The notes under the pieces were generated by a model that saw nothing but the letters and a program-made list of their open reading frames with translations, did no database searches and was not told where the DNA came from. A program made the translations under genes and the position numbers. Shown piece after piece: positions 1 through 7,906 of a stretch of 64,000 nucleotides of DNA. How positions within the stretch are numbered: position 1 is the first letter of the stretch; each line of letters starts with the position of its first letter. Location of the stretch: the NCBI GenBank assembly GCA_045652135.1, contig JAZRTS010000055.1:1-64000 (forward strand), in the 5' to 3' direction. Source of the stretch: RGIG7213 sp045652135 (GTDB taxonomy: Bacteria > Bacillota > Clostridia > Oscillospirales > CAG-272).

Positions 1-2
1 AG

Positions 3-125
3 GCTTCCGAAGCTTACAAGGCTGCTGTTAAGAAGATCGACCAGGCAGTTGCTAAGGGTATCATCCACAAGAACGCAGCTGCAAGAAAAAAGAGCCAGTT
101 TACTCTTAAGATCAACTCGCTTTAA
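3..125 (+). CDS. rpsT: 30S ribosomal protein S20, C-terminal part
   Basis: The last 40 codons of a small basic protein run from the window edge to a TAA stop. The pattern of an Ala/Lys-rich helix, a HKNAAARKKS stretch and a short tail is that of the S20 C-terminus, which binds 16S rRNA in the small ribosomal subunit. The start lies outside the window. A strong intrinsic terminator follows directly, so the gene is probably transcribed alone, as is usual for rpsT. High confidence despite truncation, because the C-terminal motif is well conserved. Confidence 0.9.
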   Translation, partial: ASEAYKAAVKKIDQAVAKGIIHKNAAARKKSQFTLKINSL

Positions 126-148
126 TCAAAACGCTTAATCAAAAAAAC

Positions 149-177
149 GTGCCGACACCGTGTCGGCACTTTTTTTA
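149..177 (+). terminator. rpsT intrinsic terminator
   Basis: A perfect 9-bp stem (GTGCCGACA / TGTCGGCAC) with a 3-base loop is followed by seven T residues. It ends rpsT. The T run overlaps the stop codon of the minus-strand gene that ends at 175, and an A run on the other side lets it work in both directions. Confidence 0.9.
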
Positions 178-1458
178 TCCTATATTTATATCGAGATAAG
201 AACTATAATTCGAAAAAAGATAATCCTGTTTATCATGCTTGGATAAACTGCATTTATATTCTCCCATATAAACGAGTCCGTCTTTGTCATATACGCTTAC
301 ATTGATGTCAAAATAAGCATCGCCACCTGCTATAGAAGGGTGTATTATTTCTGCAAATGCGGCACGCTGACCGTCAAAGTCCACGGCTGTTAAATTGATG
401 TATTTAATAAACATCTTTTGTTCTTCATGTATGCTCATACTGTATTCATACGTTCCGTCGGGCAAGACTGTGTAAAAGTGCATCACTCCTTCATCGTCAT
501 TTTCGTTTGCCTTGCTGTTATAATCGTATATTTCGATTTTGAGAAAATCATCTCTAACAAGTGCAGTTGCATCTGTAGAATCGGAGTTTTCGCCCGATAC
601 CTGCAAATTTTGGATACATTCCATCGTTTTTAAATCAAGCACACGGAGGTGTGTTTTATTATGCTCGGTGTCAGTTCCCAAAAGTACAAGAGTTTTGTCT
701 GTAATATTTGCTTCGGTTATTATGAAATTTTCCTCAGGCTCGTATGCGATTTTAAGCGTGTCTTCGTAAACCTCATTTTCACCGTAGTTTATTGAGTAGA
801 TGCGGTTATCGTCAAATGATATCAAAAATACCGTATCTTGTGTGTAGTGCATTCCGTAAAAATCTTTTTGGTAATCGCTCCATATAGCTGAAGTTGCACC
901 GCCTGAATCTGCTGAGATAGTAACTTCACAATTATCCGGTACGGGAATTTTGAAAAATTCGTTTACCTTTTCGTTTAATCTCTGGCGATTTTCTTCGCTG
1001 AGTACGACATCGGGAAGATCCACATCGACTGTGAAAGGAAAATATTCAATATGATCTTTGAGCTTTATTTTGTATGTAACAGCTCTGTTTTCTTTTTTTG
1101 CGGTATTAACAGCTTCGTTATATTTATCTTGGATAAAATCCAAATGCGATATATCAGACATAATATCGATACCGCTGTTCGTTCTATCATAGTCGGTAAT
1201 ACCCTCGGCACTGAATCTGTACTCTGTGTTACATTCGGGGGGAAAGCCTATTGTATAATCGGTTTTCCAGTTGAGCGTGCGTGCGTAATTCGTTTCCATT
1301 GTAAACGTCACGCCGTTTGCATATATCTTGTCGCCAAAAAGTACGGTTTCTTCAAACGATATCTTGTCTTTGCCCGAATTTACCTCGGCTGATATATAGG
1401 CAGTCGCAGCACCGAGAAATATGGCAAAAAGTAAAATTGTAACGGTTAATTTCTTCAT
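175..1458 (-). CDS. Hypothetical exported protein of an ABC transporter operon
   Basis: A 427-residue protein with an N-terminal signal sequence (MKKLTV followed by a hydrophobic stretch to about residue 20, then AxA-like and a polar mature region). The rest is acidic, rich in beta-type alternation and has no membrane segment, so an extracytoplasmic, possibly propeller-like protein is likely; I do not recognise the family. Its ATG overlaps the stop of the ABC ATPase gene by four bases, so it is translationally coupled as the last gene of the GntR-controlled operon. It may be a substrate-sensing or envelope-associated partner of the transporter, but this is inference from position only. Confidence 0.7.
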   Translation of the reverse strand: MKKLTVTILLFAIFLGAATAYISAEVNSGKDKISFEETVLFGDKIYANGVTFTMETNYARTLNWKTDYTIGFPPECNTEYRFSAEGITDYDRTNSGIDIMSDISHLDFIQDKYNEAVNTAKKENRAVTYKIKLKDHIEYFPFTVDVDLPDVVLSEENRQRLNEKVNEFFKIPVPDNCEVTISADSGGATSAIWSDYQKDFYGMHYTQDTVFLISFDDNRIYSINYGENEVYEDTLKIAYEPEENFIITEANITDKTLVLLGTDTEHNKTHLRVLDLKTMECIQNLQVSGENSDSTDATALVRDDFLKIEIYDYNSKANENDDEGVMHFYTVLPDGTYEYSMSIHEEQKMFIKYINLTAVDFDGQRAAFAEIIHPSIAGGDAYFDINVSVYDKDGLVYMGEYKCSLSKHDKQDYLFSNYSSYLDINIG

Positions 1459-2189
1459 TCTTCATCCTCCGTCATACTGTCAAGCGCAAGGCTTACTCTG
1501 TCGCTTTGGTAGCTATATGATTCCTTTATGAACTCAACAAGCGTTTTGCCCTCATCTTCAAGTGTTTCCACGTCAAAATCCGCAATTATTTTACCGCCTT
1601 TAATAAGCACGGCACGGCTGATAAAGCCCGACACTTCTTCAATTAAATGTGTTGAGAGCACAACCGTTTCATTTGGCTCTAAAATTCCGAGCAGGACCTT
1701 GTAAAAATCCTCACGGTTAAATATGTCGTTGCCCGTAAACGGTTCATCCATAAAGATGTAGTCAGCTCCCTGACAGAGGGATAAAATGACCTCAAACTGA
1801 TCTTTCTGGCCTTTTGAAAAATGCTTCACCGCTTTATTTCTCGGAAGCTTGAAGAAATTCATAAGCCCGTCATAACGCTTGTCGGAAAATTTTTCAAAAT
1901 GCTCCTTGTAAAAATCACGGTGCGCATCGGGGGAAAGGGTAGGGAATGAAGAATTTTCAGCCGTTGCAAACGATATTCTTGCAATGTTTTTGTGCGTTAT
2001 TTTTTCGCCGTCAAGCGTTATTTCACCCTTGTGGCGGATATAGCCTAAAATACACTTCATAAGCGTGGTCTTTCCGGCTCCGTTTTCACCGAAAAGCCCG
2101 ATTATCTGCCCCTGCGGTATTGTAAGATTCACGTTGTCCAGCGCTGTCTTGCTTCCGTATGTTTTTGTTAAATTCTTAATCTCTATCAT
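1455..2189 (-). CDS. ABC transporter ATP-binding protein
   Basis: A 244-residue ATPase with Walker A (GENGAGKTT, about residue 34), a signature motif in the unusual form FSKGQKDQ instead of LSGGQ, Walker B ending in FMDEPF, and an H-loop in LSTHLIEE. It powers the transporter whose membrane parts are the two upstream genes. The architecture (GntR regulator, membrane proteins, ATPase) is that of the YtrA-type operons of Bacillota, which usually handle cell-envelope stress or peptide efflux. It overlaps both neighbours by four bases. The substrate cannot be read from sequence. Confidence 0.9.
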   Translation of the reverse strand: MIEIKNLTKTYGSKTALDNVNLTIPQGQIIGLFGENGAGKTTLMKCILGYIRHKGEITLDGEKITHKNIARISFATAENSSFPTLSPDAHRDFYKEHFEKFSDKRYDGLMNFFKLPRNKAVKHFSKGQKDQFEVILSLCQGADYIFMDEPFTGNDIFNREDFYKVLLGILEPNETVVLSTHLIEEVSGFISRAVLIKGGKIIADFDVETLEDEGKTLVEFIKESYSYQSDRVSLALDSMTEDEE

Positions 2190-2662
2190 AATAAATTCTC
2201 CATAATAAAATCATATACTGCGTTTTGATTTAAGTATATTTCGGGTGTAAGAACGTAATAAAATATAAACATAATGATAAGCGTCAGCTTCCATAAAATT
2301 ATACAGAAAAGCGCATAACAAACGGGAACTATGAGGCAAAGCTTTTCGGTGACACGCCACACAGGCAGACGCTTTGTAAGATATATGCTCTTTGTTTTTG
2401 CAAGATATACGTATCTGTAAATTACAAAGCATATCATAATTGCCGCAGATATAGGAAAACCTATATCACTTTCGGTTATTATTTCGCTGAAGAGGGGCAT
2501 TTCGGGGACTTCTTTTATCCATTCCGTTTTGTAATAATTGAATGACGAGGGAAAAGGACCGACCAAACCCAAAAGCGCAATAAGATTGCTTGCAACCAAA
2601 GCGTATATTTCGGGGAAAAGGTCAAGCCCCGGAGGGGAATATTTTTTAATCAATTTCTTCAT
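2186..2662 (-). CDS. ABC operon membrane protein, small
   Basis: A 158-residue protein with three or four hydrophobic segments (around residues 18-38, 68-88, 108-140). It has no recognisable domain. It sits between the larger membrane protein and the ATPase and overlaps both (17 bases upstream, 4 bases downstream), so it is made together with them and is probably a permease subunit or accessory subunit. The start is supported by GGAG seven bases before the ATG. Confidence 0.7.
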   Translation of the reverse strand: MKKLIKKYSPPGLDLFPEIYALVASNLIALLGLVGPFPSSFNYYKTEWIKEVPEMPLFSEIITESDIGFPISAAIMICFVIYRYVYLAKTKSIYLTKRLPVWRVTEKLCLIVPVCYALFCIILWKLTLIIMFIFYYVLTPEIYLNQNAVYDFIMENLL

Positions 2663-3386
2663 TTCTTTTCTCCTTTACGTGTACCGTATATAATGCTTTG
2701 GCTATAACAATTAAAGCGGCAAGGTGTAAAGTTATATTGTACGGTGCATCTTCAATACCCTGTATGAACATTATACACGTAATCACAGCCAAAATGATGA
2801 TGGAATAACCGAATTTTCCACGTCTTCCTTTAAACGAAAACGATGCGGAAGCAAAAGCAAGACCAACGAGAATAAAAATGTTTCTAAATACCATAAAGAT
2901 GTCATCAAGCGGTAAGACGCTGTGTAAAAAGTCAACCCTGTAAAATGCCATAAAAAGCGACATCTCACTTATAAGCTCGCTTGGCGCATTGTTTATATAA
3001 TATTTGCACATCGCAAATAACAACATAGCCTGAACGGCAAATAAGGCAAACAGCATCAGAAAATTGTAAACTGTCTGTATGTAGAAAAATGCTTTTTCAC
3101 CGATTTGCAATCTTTGTACTGTATAAGCCGTCTTTTCCGAATGGTTAGAAGAAGATATAAGCACCTTGCAGACCATGCAAAGACAAGCCAAAAACGAAAG
3201 AGGATAAATAAAATTAAACGTTTCTTCAAGCATCGGTATGTTATTAATATCCTCTGTCAGAACAACGTTAAGACGAATACCGTAGAGCGAAAGCTGTAAA
3301 ACGGATAAAATAACAAAAATTAAAATGATTTTGTAAAATGACATTTTTGCGAAAAGTCCGAAAATGGACACAAATTTTCTCATCAT
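2646..3386 (-). CDS. ABC operon membrane protein (permease-like)
   Basis: About 247 residues with six hydrophobic segments, consistent with the membrane half of an ABC exporter. The reading frame extends to a TTG at 3398, but a GGGAGA site places the start at the ATG at 3386, which shares one base with the regulator stop codon (TGATG). An ATG one codon later is equally possible. There is no nucleotide-binding motif; the ATPase is encoded separately two genes downstream. The assignment as permease rests on topology and context. Confidence 0.7.
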   Translation of the reverse strand: MMRKFVSIFGLFAKMSFYKIILIFVILSVLQLSLYGIRLNVVLTEDINNIPMLEETFNFIYPLSFLACLCMVCKVLISSSNHSEKTAYTVQRLQIGEKAFFYIQTVYNFLMLFALFAVQAMLLFAMCKYYINNAPSELISEMSLFMAFYRVDFLHSVLPLDDIFMVFRNIFILVGLAFASASFSFKGRRGKFGYSIIILAVITCIMFIQGIEDAPYNITLHLAALIVIAKALYTVHVKEKRNEEID

Positions 3387-3760
3387 CAATTCTCCCAATG
3401 TTTTTCAATAAGTGATACGGCATCTTCCTTTGAAAGCCCCATTTGTTTAAGAGAGGATACGATACTGCCGACATCGTTTTCAAGAAGCTGTATGCGTATT
3501 TTCTCCGTTTTATCAACGTCAAGCGACATATAGCTTTTTGCCCCTGCACGTGATTCGATAAGCCCCTCGTCCTCAAGCGTTTTGTATGCCTTTTGTATCG
3601 TGTTCGGGTTTATGCCGAGTAAGGCTGACAAAACACGTCTTGACGGAAGCTCATCTCCGTTTTGCACAATACCCGCAACAACACCTCTTTTTATGTGTCT
3701 GAGTATCTGTAAATATATCGGTATGCCGTCAACCGATATAAAATCTTCAAATGAAATCAA
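3386..3760 (-). CDS. GntR family transcriptional regulator, YtrA subfamily
   Basis: A 124-residue protein consisting of the GntR winged helix (DGIPIYLQILRHIKRGVVAGI, PSRRVLSALLGINPNTIQKAYKTLEDEGLIESRAG) and only a short helical tail, which is the YtrA-type size. It probably represses its own operon, which encodes an ABC transporter. The start is TTG at 3760 with an ideal GGAGGTG site five bases before it. Two near-palindromic operators overlap and follow the promoter, which points to autoregulation. The ligand is unknown. Confidence 0.9.
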   Translation of the reverse strand: MISFEDFISVDGIPIYLQILRHIKRGVVAGIVQNGDELPSRRVLSALLGINPNTIQKAYKTLEDEGLIESRAGAKSYMSLDVDKTEKIRIQLLENDVGSIVSSLKQMGLSKEDAVSLIEKHWEN

Positions 3761-3772
3761 ATAAACACCTCC

Positions 3773-3800
3773 AAACTGTATTAGTTAAGTAATACGGTTT
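3773..3800. promoter_or_regulatory. GntR operator 2 at the start of the transcript
   Basis: A second 28-base inverted repeat directly abuts operator 1. Its half-sites (AAACTGTATTAGTT and the complement AAACCGTATTACTT) match at 12 of 14 positions and share the ACTGTA core. It lies between the promoter and the ribosome binding site (GGAGGTG, 3766-3772). Confidence 0.65.
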
Positions 3801-3826
3801 AACTGTATTATACACATAGTACAGTT
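3801..3826. promoter_or_regulatory. GntR operator 1 overlapping the promoter
   Basis: A 26-base inverted repeat whose half-sites begin AACTGTA; 11 of 13 positions pair. It covers the -10 box and most of the spacer. The layout resembles known YtrA-type operators (TGTACTATGTATA-like). Bound repressor would block RNA polymerase. Confidence 0.75.
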
Positions 3827-3835
3827 GTTTGTCAA
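3807..3835 (-). promoter_or_regulatory. Sigma-A promoter of the GntR/ABC operon
   Basis: On the minus strand a perfect TTGACA (3830-3835) and a perfect TATAAT (3807-3812) are separated by 17 bases. This is a full consensus vegetative promoter, so the operon should be strongly expressed unless repressed. Confidence 0.9.
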
Positions 3836-3868
3836 TACCTTTCCCGAAAAAATTTCATTTTATATTTT

Positions 3869-3922
3869 CTGCGCCTCGCCCACCCCCCTCGGGCGAAGGC
3901 GCAGATTTCCTGCGGAAATCTG
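3869..3922. repeat. Dispersed intergenic repeat, copy A
   Basis: Two adjacent hairpins, one GC-rich (GCGCCTCGCCC...GGCGAAGGCGC) and one formed by AGATTTCC-TGC-GGAAATCT. A diverged copy lies at 52798-52849, which shares the GGCGCAGATTTCCTG core and the second hairpin. It has no coding potential and resembles a small REP/MITE-type element. Confidence 0.6.
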
Positions 3923-3941
3923 TCTGTAAGGAACAAAAACA

Positions 3942-3972
3942 AAAATACCGACTCGAAAAGAGTCGGTATTTT
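3942..3972. terminator. Bidirectional terminator
   Basis: A 13-bp perfect stem (AAAATACCGACTC / GAGTCGGTATTTT) with a GAAAA loop. It ends the minus-strand F420-ligase-like gene whose stop is at 3987. Confidence 0.85.
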
Positions 3973-3986
3973 AAAATCAATATTGA

Positions 3987-5177
3987 TCAGTTTGTATAGT
4001 TATCGAAATATCCCTGAACAAGAACGATAGGCGTACCCTTGTCACCGCTTCCCGATGTAAGGTCGCAGAGTGAACCGATAAGGTCTGTAAGACGTCTGGG
4101 TGTTGTACCCTGGGATACCATCTGACCTACGAGGTTTGAATCCTTCTTCTTGATATATTCTGAAATTGCTTCCTTGAGCGCATCGCCCGAAAGGTCTGCA
4201 AAATCGTTATCAGCAAGGTATTTCAGCTTTACTTCGTTGGGCTGACCGATAAGGCCGTCTGTGTGTGCAGGGGAAACAACGGGGTCAGCAAGCTCCCAAA
4301 TTTTACCTACGGGATCCTTGAATGCACCGTCACCGTATATCATAACCTCAACGCTCTTACCTGTTGCCGCATCAATTTCAGCCTTTATCTTGTCAACAAC
4401 GGGCTGGCAATCTCTGGGGAACAACTTGATAGTTGTTTCTGTAGCCTTGTTTGAACCGAGAAGACCGTAGTTTTCGTTGTAACCGCTTCCGTCAACGCTT
4501 TCTGTCAGTATTTCGTCAAGCGAGCAAACTTTTTCAGCACCTGCTTTGAGCAAACGGCGCTTTGTTCTTGCTCTTGTGTGAATGTCGCAGTTGAGAACGT
4601 TCTTAGCGTAGGGAAGAATAGCACGGCAATCATTTGCAAGGATTATTTCAGCTTCACAGCCGCATTCTTCAATAAGGTTCTTGTAGTATTCAACGTAGTC
4701 AACACCCGTGAATGTGTGCTTTACGTAACCGAAAAGCTCACGGTATTTCTTTTCGTCGAGTACATCACGCCAAGGATCAACATCCTTTTCGTCAAGCATA
4801 TCGTCATCAAACAAATGGTTGCCCACCTCGTCTGCGGGATAGCTGAGCATAAGAGTGATCTTCTTCACACCCATTGCAATACCTTTAAGGCATATTGCAA
4901 AGCGGTTTCTTGAAAGTATGGGGAAAATAAGACCGATGTGTCCTTCGGGGAATTTTGCCTTTACGTCTGCCGCAATTTGTTCAACCGTTGCGTAGTTACC
5001 CTGCGCTCTTGCCACAACTGCCTCTGTAACAGCAATAACGTCTTTGTTTCTGATTTCAAAACCGTCTGCTTTTGCCGCATCAAGCACGCTCTGTGCAACG
5101 ATGTGAGCAATGTCATCGCCCTGACGGATGATAGGTGCTCTTACACCTCTTGAAATTGTTCCCGTAAGTCTTTCCAT
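3987..5177 (-). CDS. Coenzyme F420-0:L-glutamate ligase family protein
   Basis: A 396-residue protein with the N-terminal pattern of the F420 ligase (CofE) family: RGVRAPIIRQGDDIAHIV, DVIAVTEAVVARAQGN, then metal/phosphate-binding-like acidic segments (VDPWRDVLDEK; YGDGAFKDP; VSPAHTDG). It is much longer than archaeal CofE (about 250 residues) and belongs to a form common in Clostridia, which are not known to make F420. It may therefore join glutamate or another amino acid to a different acceptor; the reaction is unknown. It lies 23 bases downstream of the CotH-kinase gene and is probably cotranscribed with it. Followed by a strong terminator. Confidence 0.75.
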   Translation of the reverse strand: MERLTGTISRGVRAPIIRQGDDIAHIVAQSVLDAAKADGFEIRNKDVIAVTEAVVARAQGNYATVEQIAADVKAKFPEGHIGLIFPILSRNRFAICLKGIAMGVKKITLMLSYPADEVGNHLFDDDMLDEKDVDPWRDVLDEKKYRELFGYVKHTFTGVDYVEYYKNLIEECGCEAEIILANDCRAILPYAKNVLNCDIHTRARTKRRLLKAGAEKVCSLDEILTESVDGSGYNENYGLLGSNKATETTIKLFPRDCQPVVDKIKAEIDAATGKSVEVMIYGDGAFKDPVGKIWELADPVVSPAHTDGLIGQPNEVKLKYLADNDFADLSGDALKEAISEYIKKKDSNLVGQMVSQGTTPRRLTDLIGSLCDLTSGSGDKGTPIVLVQGYFDNYTN

Positions 5178-5200
5178 TTTTATACCTCTTTAAATTAAAT

Positions 5201-7051
5201 TTATTCAAAATTAGCAAGAGAAGCTTCCAGGTAATCGTTAAAATAGGAATTTCTCTTTAATATCCAATTATTAATATCGTTCACTTCACGTGTCCATGTA
5301 CGTATGCTGTATTTTCTCGGAAGCTCGTCTTTCCAAACCTCAATGTGTTCTTTCATAAGCGGATTGAGTGTATTTGCAAGTCCCGTTACAGTCTTTTGCA
5401 AAAATGAATGTGCTTCATCAGATGCCAAAACATTACAGTATGCCTTGAACTCATTTCTGAATTCGTCGTTTCTCAAGCAGAAAGCAAGAAGTCCTTTGAG
5501 GTAAAGCGGATCAGCGTAGTCCTTTACGTATTCAAATTTACCGCTGTAATAATTTTCAAGGACAAAATCAAACGTGTTCATGTTTGCAAGCGTGTAAAGC
5601 TCAGGCAAAGCGAGCGACTCGTATCTACCCATGGTAAAATCGCAGTCACGCATCGCAAAGCGCCATTTTCCGTCCTTGTAAGTATCTGCCACGGGTGTAC
5701 CCGTGTAACACCACAGCTTGAGGTTGTTGTGTGCCCAGTCGGTATTACAGAAGTAAAGATTCAAGGCTGTATACTGAATGAAGTTTTCAATATCTATTTT
5801 TGATTTTACTTCCTCGTAGAGAGCATCGTGCTGCGAAGGCTCGGAATTTACGACCTTCTTGCAAAATGCGGTGAAATCATCAAGCGCACTTTGTAAGCCC
5901 GAATCCACCTCGTAGAAAAACCAAGCGCCGCAGAATCTTCCGCAGGGAATATTTTCATCGTGGCCGCCTTCGCACCATTTTTCTGTGTCAAGCTCGGACT
6001 TCACAACGGTCACGTTTTCTTTATCCTCAATGCCGTAGAGATTCGAAATGTAGTCCTCGTCGATATCCTCTTTCATATCGAGTATGCCGTAATATTCACC
6101 GTTAAGGTAAACTGCGGCAAAGCAGGATGCCTGCGATGCTACGGCAGGGGCGTATTTTACAGCAAAATTGTTTACTGCCGCATCACGTATCATTGACGCG
6201 TTATCACCGTCCTGCGCACGGTTGAGAAGGGAATCGTTTCCGCCGTTGCGAAGCACTATTCTGTCAAATCTTGCAAGAGCGTCGCCGTTGGCAAGTGTTC
6301 TGTTTGAGAAAAGCGCATAGTCAAACGAACCGCTTCCGTTATAAAGCATCTCGTCATAATATCCCGTTTTTCTTGCTACAAGTCTGAATGACTTTTGCTC
6401 AACAGAACGTGACGATCCTCCGAAAATACGGATTCCCGCATCCTGTGATATGACCTCGGTGCCGTCAGGCGAGAATATCTCAACGTGACATACACGCTCC
6501 CAGGCTTTACCGGAGCCATTGTAATTCGTAATAATTCCCGTATCTCCGTAAAGATTTTCATTATCCGTAACAAGAGATACTGTATAAGGTGCGGTGGTTA
6601 TACCATTATCGGACTTTATATACGTATTCGTTTTTATTCTTCCGATATTGTTGCCGTCCTTATCAAAGCAAGCCGCACGTACAACCGATGTACCGTCATC
6701 TGCAACAGTGATTTCGCCTGTGTATTTTTCTGAATTTTTGTCAGGCTCGTTACCGTCAAGCGTATATGTGATATACGCACCTTCGGGGGCGTTGGAGGGG
6801 AGAGTCAGCGAAAGAGTCTGTCCCTTTGAATAAAACCCGCCGGGAAGTGAAAAATCAGCATTTACGTATTTTGATTCCATGGGGTTTTCCGTAGCACCGG
6901 TAGTGCTTTCGTCGGTCGTTGCCGTTGTTTCTTCAGATGTCACACCGCTTTCCGAAGAAGCGGTTGTGCCGTCATCTGTCTTGTCCGTACAGGACGGAAG
7001 AAGCAGAGCCAAGGCAAGCAGAAGCACAGCGGTTCTTTTATAGTTTTTCAT
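5201..7051 (-). CDS. CotH kinase family lipoprotein with chitobiase-like domain
   Basis: A 616-residue lipoprotein: lipobox LPSC with the lipidated Cys at residue 21, then a Ser/Thr/Glu-rich linker, a CHB_HEX_C-type beta domain (about 65-150, containing YTLDGNEPD), and a CotH kinase domain (about 180-600). CotH features include FGGSSR, LDMKEDIDEDY, the NTDWAHNNLKLW segment and RDCDFTMGR as the metal-binding DxD part. CotH of Bacillus is an atypical protein kinase that phosphorylates spore coat proteins; extracellular versions in Clostridia are often linked to surface assemblies. The target here is unknown. It is first in a two-gene operon with the F420-ligase homologue. Confidence 0.85.
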   Translation of the reverse strand: MKNYKRTAVLLLALALLLPSCTDKTDDGTTASSESGVTSEETTATTDESTTGATENPMESKYVNADFSLPGGFYSKGQTLSLTLPSNAPEGAYITYTLDGNEPDKNSEKYTGEITVADDGTSVVRAACFDKDGNNIGRIKTNTYIKSDNGITTAPYTVSLVTDNENLYGDTGIITNYNGSGKAWERVCHVEIFSPDGTEVISQDAGIRIFGGSSRSVEQKSFRLVARKTGYYDEMLYNGSGSFDYALFSNRTLANGDALARFDRIVLRNGGNDSLLNRAQDGDNASMIRDAAVNNFAVKYAPAVASQASCFAAVYLNGEYYGILDMKEDIDEDYISNLYGIEDKENVTVVKSELDTEKWCEGGHDENIPCGRFCGAWFFYEVDSGLQSALDDFTAFCKKVVNSEPSQHDALYEEVKSKIDIENFIQYTALNLYFCNTDWAHNNLKLWCYTGTPVADTYKDGKWRFAMRDCDFTMGRYESLALPELYTLANMNTFDFVLENYYSGKFEYVKDYADPLYLKGLLAFCLRNDEFRNEFKAYCNVLASDEAHSFLQKTVTGLANTLNPLMKEHIEVWKDELPRKYSIRTWTREVNDINNWILKRNSYFNDYLEASLANFE

Positions 7052-7309
7052 AGGTTACTGTTCCTTTGTAAAAATTAAAGTATACATATTTTATAACATA
7101 TCAACCCAATATATTATGATACCACTATTTATAATAAACTTCTTTACATATTTATTAACTTTTGATAAAAGTGCATAGAATATTGTTAAAAAATCGTATT
7201 TTGAATATATATTTCGTCTATAGAATTAACGATAATTTTACATAGGCATAAACCCAAATATAAACAAGATGTATATAATTACATTACCGATTATGAGAGG
7301 TATAAGAAA
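7052..7309. other. AT-rich divergent intergenic region
   Basis: This 258-base spacer separates the divergent CotH and L,D-transpeptidase-like genes. It is strongly AT-rich and presumably holds both promoters. A TATAAT at 7274-7279 fits a plus-strand -10 box, but no convincing -35 is seen. There is no reading frame or stable hairpin. Confidence 0.5.
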
Positions 7310-7906
7310 ATGGACATATCGAAAATTGATTTTATGAATGCAGAAACTGCATTTGTGTGTATAGGTACAGAGGGTACAGCGTGCCGTTTTTATGCATATA
7401 AAAAAGAAAACGGCACGTATTCGCTTGTTTTTGAAACCGACGGTTATATAGGACGTGGAGGAATACACCCTGCAAGTGAAAAATTTGAGGGTGATGGAAA
7501 AACTCCCGAGGGCGTTTATACTATAGGTGAATGTTTCGGCAACACCCTGCCGCCTTGCACAATGCAAGTTCCGTATACGCTTATTGACGAGGATGATTAT
7601 TGGGACGGTGACAGCAGCTCTCCCACATACAATACCCACGTGCGTGGAAGCAAAATGGGAAAAGAGTGGCTTGAAAAGGGAGAATATGAGCATCTTATAA
7701 GATATACAAACTCATATAAATATGCCGCAATGATAAATTATAATGTTTCTCCTGCAGTACCGAATAAAGGCTCTGCAATATTTTTACATATCCCCTCACC
7801 CGGTTCGACTTCATCTGCAGGCTGTGTCGTTATACCCGAAGAATATATGGTAAAAGCGCTTGAAATGATGAGTGAAAATACCGTTATTGCTATATTTGCC
7901 AAATGA
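7310..7906 (+). CDS. L,D-transpeptidase (YkuD) family protein, no signal peptide
   Basis: A 198-residue protein with the YkuD catalytic pattern: His160 followed by SSAGCVVIP with Cys172 as the presumed nucleophile, and earlier IGRGGIHPAS and DGKTPEGVYTIG segments typical of the fold. YkuD enzymes make 3-3 cross-links in peptidoglycan or attach proteins to it. No signal peptide or membrane anchor is visible, so secretion is unexplained. The start is supported by AGAGG upstream. Its stop overlaps the start of the epimerase gene by four bases, so the two are translated together, an odd pairing. Confidence 0.8.
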   Translation: MDISKIDFMNAETAFVCIGTEGTACRFYAYKKENGTYSLVFETDGYIGRGGIHPASEKFEGDGKTPEGVYTIGECFGNTLPPCTMQVPYTLIDEDDYWDGDSSSPTYNTHVRGSKMGKEWLEKGEYEHLIRYTNSYKYAAMINYNVSPAVPNKGSAIFLHIPSPGSTSSAGCVVIPEEYMVKALEMMSENTVIAIFAK

